NCBI RefSeq assembly: GCF_036634195.1
Contig: NZ_JAZIFY010000001.1
Location: forward strand, 3,234,501-3,298,500
From: Streptomyces sp. P9-A4
Lineage (GTDB): Bacteria > Actinomycetota > Actinomycetes > Streptomycetales > Streptomycetaceae
Length of the DNA stretch: 64,000 nt
Reading direction: 5' to 3'
Shown here: positions 63,434 through 64,000 of the stretch, piece by piece
How the letters are laid out: every line of letters begins with the position of its first letter
Position numbering within the stretch: the stretch's first letter is position 1
The notes under the pieces: generated by a model
What the model was told of the DNA's origin: nothing
Seen by the model: only the letters and a program-made list of their open reading frames with translations
Database searches by the model: none
Translations under genes and position numbers: made by a program

Positions 63434-64000
63434 TCACGAGTCTGCCTTACGGTGCACCCTCGCGATCCAGTCGGCGGGGGCGGCGATCTCGGTCTTGGTG
63501 GGGAGCGTGTTGGGCGAGGTCCAGACGCGGTTGAAGCCGTCCATGCCGACCTCGTCGACGACGGCGCGGACGAAGCGTTCGCCGTCGCGGTACTGACGGA
63601 GCTTGGCGTCGAGGCCGAGGAGTTTGCGCAGGGCGAGGTCGAGGCGGGAGGCGCCCCGGGCCCGGCGCTCCTTGAACTTCTCGCGGATCTCGGCGACGGA
63701 GGGGACGACCTCGGGTCCGACGCCGTCCATGACGTAGTCGGCGTGGCCTTCGAGGAGGGACATGACGGCGGTGAGGCGGCCGAGGATCTCGCGCTGCTCG
63801 GGGGTCTGGACGAGTTCGACGAGGGAGGGGGCGGGTTCGCCCTCCTCGGCCTCGGGGCGCCCGCCGGCGAGGGTCTGGGCGGCTTCGCGGAGGCGCTCGA
63901 CGACGGTGCCGGGGTCGACGTCGGTGGCGGCGAGGAATGACTGGATCTCGCCCTGGAGATGGTCGCGCAGCCAGGGGACGGCGGTGAACTGGGTGCGGTG
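63434..64000 (-). CDS. Zinc-dependent metalloprotease-like protein (DUF2342), C-terminal part
   Basis: The frame runs through the right edge; the start and the expected HExxH zinc motif lie outside. The visible 188 residues include VPWLRDHLQGEIQSFL, MSLLEGHADYVMDGVG, RRARGASRLDLALRKLLGLD and MDGFNRVWTSPNTLPT, typical of the DUF2342 / F420-associated metalloprotease family that sits beside tilS in actinobacteria. The gap of 206 bases to tilS shows nothing notable. Confidence 0.85.
   Translation of the reverse strand, partial: HRTQFTAVPWLRDHLQGEIQSFLAATDVDPGTVVERLREAAQTLAGGRPEAEEGEPAPSLVELVQTPEQREILGRLTAVMSLLEGHADYVMDGVGPEVVPSVAEIREKFKERRARGASRLDLALRKLLGLDAKLRQYRDGERFVRAVVDEVGMDGFNRVWTSPNTLPTKTEIAAPADWIARVHRKADS

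Overview
The window is high-GC actinobacterial chromosome, almost certainly Streptomyces. Evidence: GC-rich third codon positions, many GTG starts, pervasive GTGA/ATGA translational overlaps, and a run of genes typical of the genus (ilvD, radA-disA, mutY, sigE-cseABC, clpC, lsr2, coaX-nadC-nadB-panC, folP-folB-folK, folE-ftsH-hpt-tilS). Order and content closely follow the S. coelicolor sigE/clpC/ftsH region as I remember it. I see no rRNA, tRNA, CRISPR array, insertion sequence or prophage.

Layout. 1-6 kb: end of a PQQ-type beta-propeller protein, then ilvD, a TetR regulator, a sugar-phosphate isomerase-like protein and a Ppx/GppA phosphatase on the minus strand, and a Cys-rich protein on plus. 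6-12 kb: a sigma-like/zinc-finger/transmembrane/BACON fusion protein, radA and disA (DNA integrity, c-di-AMP), and a secreted-type protein. 12-17.7 kb: PAP2 phosphatase, mutY, then the cell-envelope stress operon sigE-cseA-cseB-cseC. 17.8-20.9 kb: divergent MFS exporter and TetR regulator, and a secreted M23 peptidase.

21.3-27.5 kb holds the most interesting accessory locus: an NLR-type NACHT ATPase, a small trypco2-like protein, and a trypsin-NACHT fusion with an intact-looking catalytic triad and P-loop. The last two genes are translationally coupled. This fits the class of predicted NTP-dependent conflict (antiphage or cell-suicide) systems. It sits between housekeeping genes, just before a terminator and clpC.

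27.6-38.3 kb: clpC with a ClgR-type upstream box, an SCO3374-like protein, lsr2, a short N-acetylglutamate synthase-like enzyme, a BlaI regulator, two small hypothetical genes, and a tightly packed minus-strand cofactor operon (DUF2520-panC-nadB-nadC-coaX) for pantothenate/CoA and NAD. 38.3-47.8 kb: a PLP lyase, an ArsR-type regulator, a two-component system, a MidA-like methyltransferase next to a stand-alone nuoD paralogue, and GNAT and coiled-coil proteins.

47.9-54.7 kb: an OpuC-type osmoprotectant ABC importer, a membrane-anchored esterase, and a divergent MprF-like lipid aminoacyl transferase. 54.7-64 kb: folate genes folP, folB and folK on plus, facing folE-ftsH-hpt-tilS on minus, with an orphan intein-like LAGLIDADG gene squeezed between the two convergent sets, and the end of a zinc metalloprotease at the right edge.

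Gene calls rest on reading the translated sequences and recognising family motifs; no searches were run. Start sites are chosen by family length, ribosome-binding-site-like sequence and overlap with the upstream gene.
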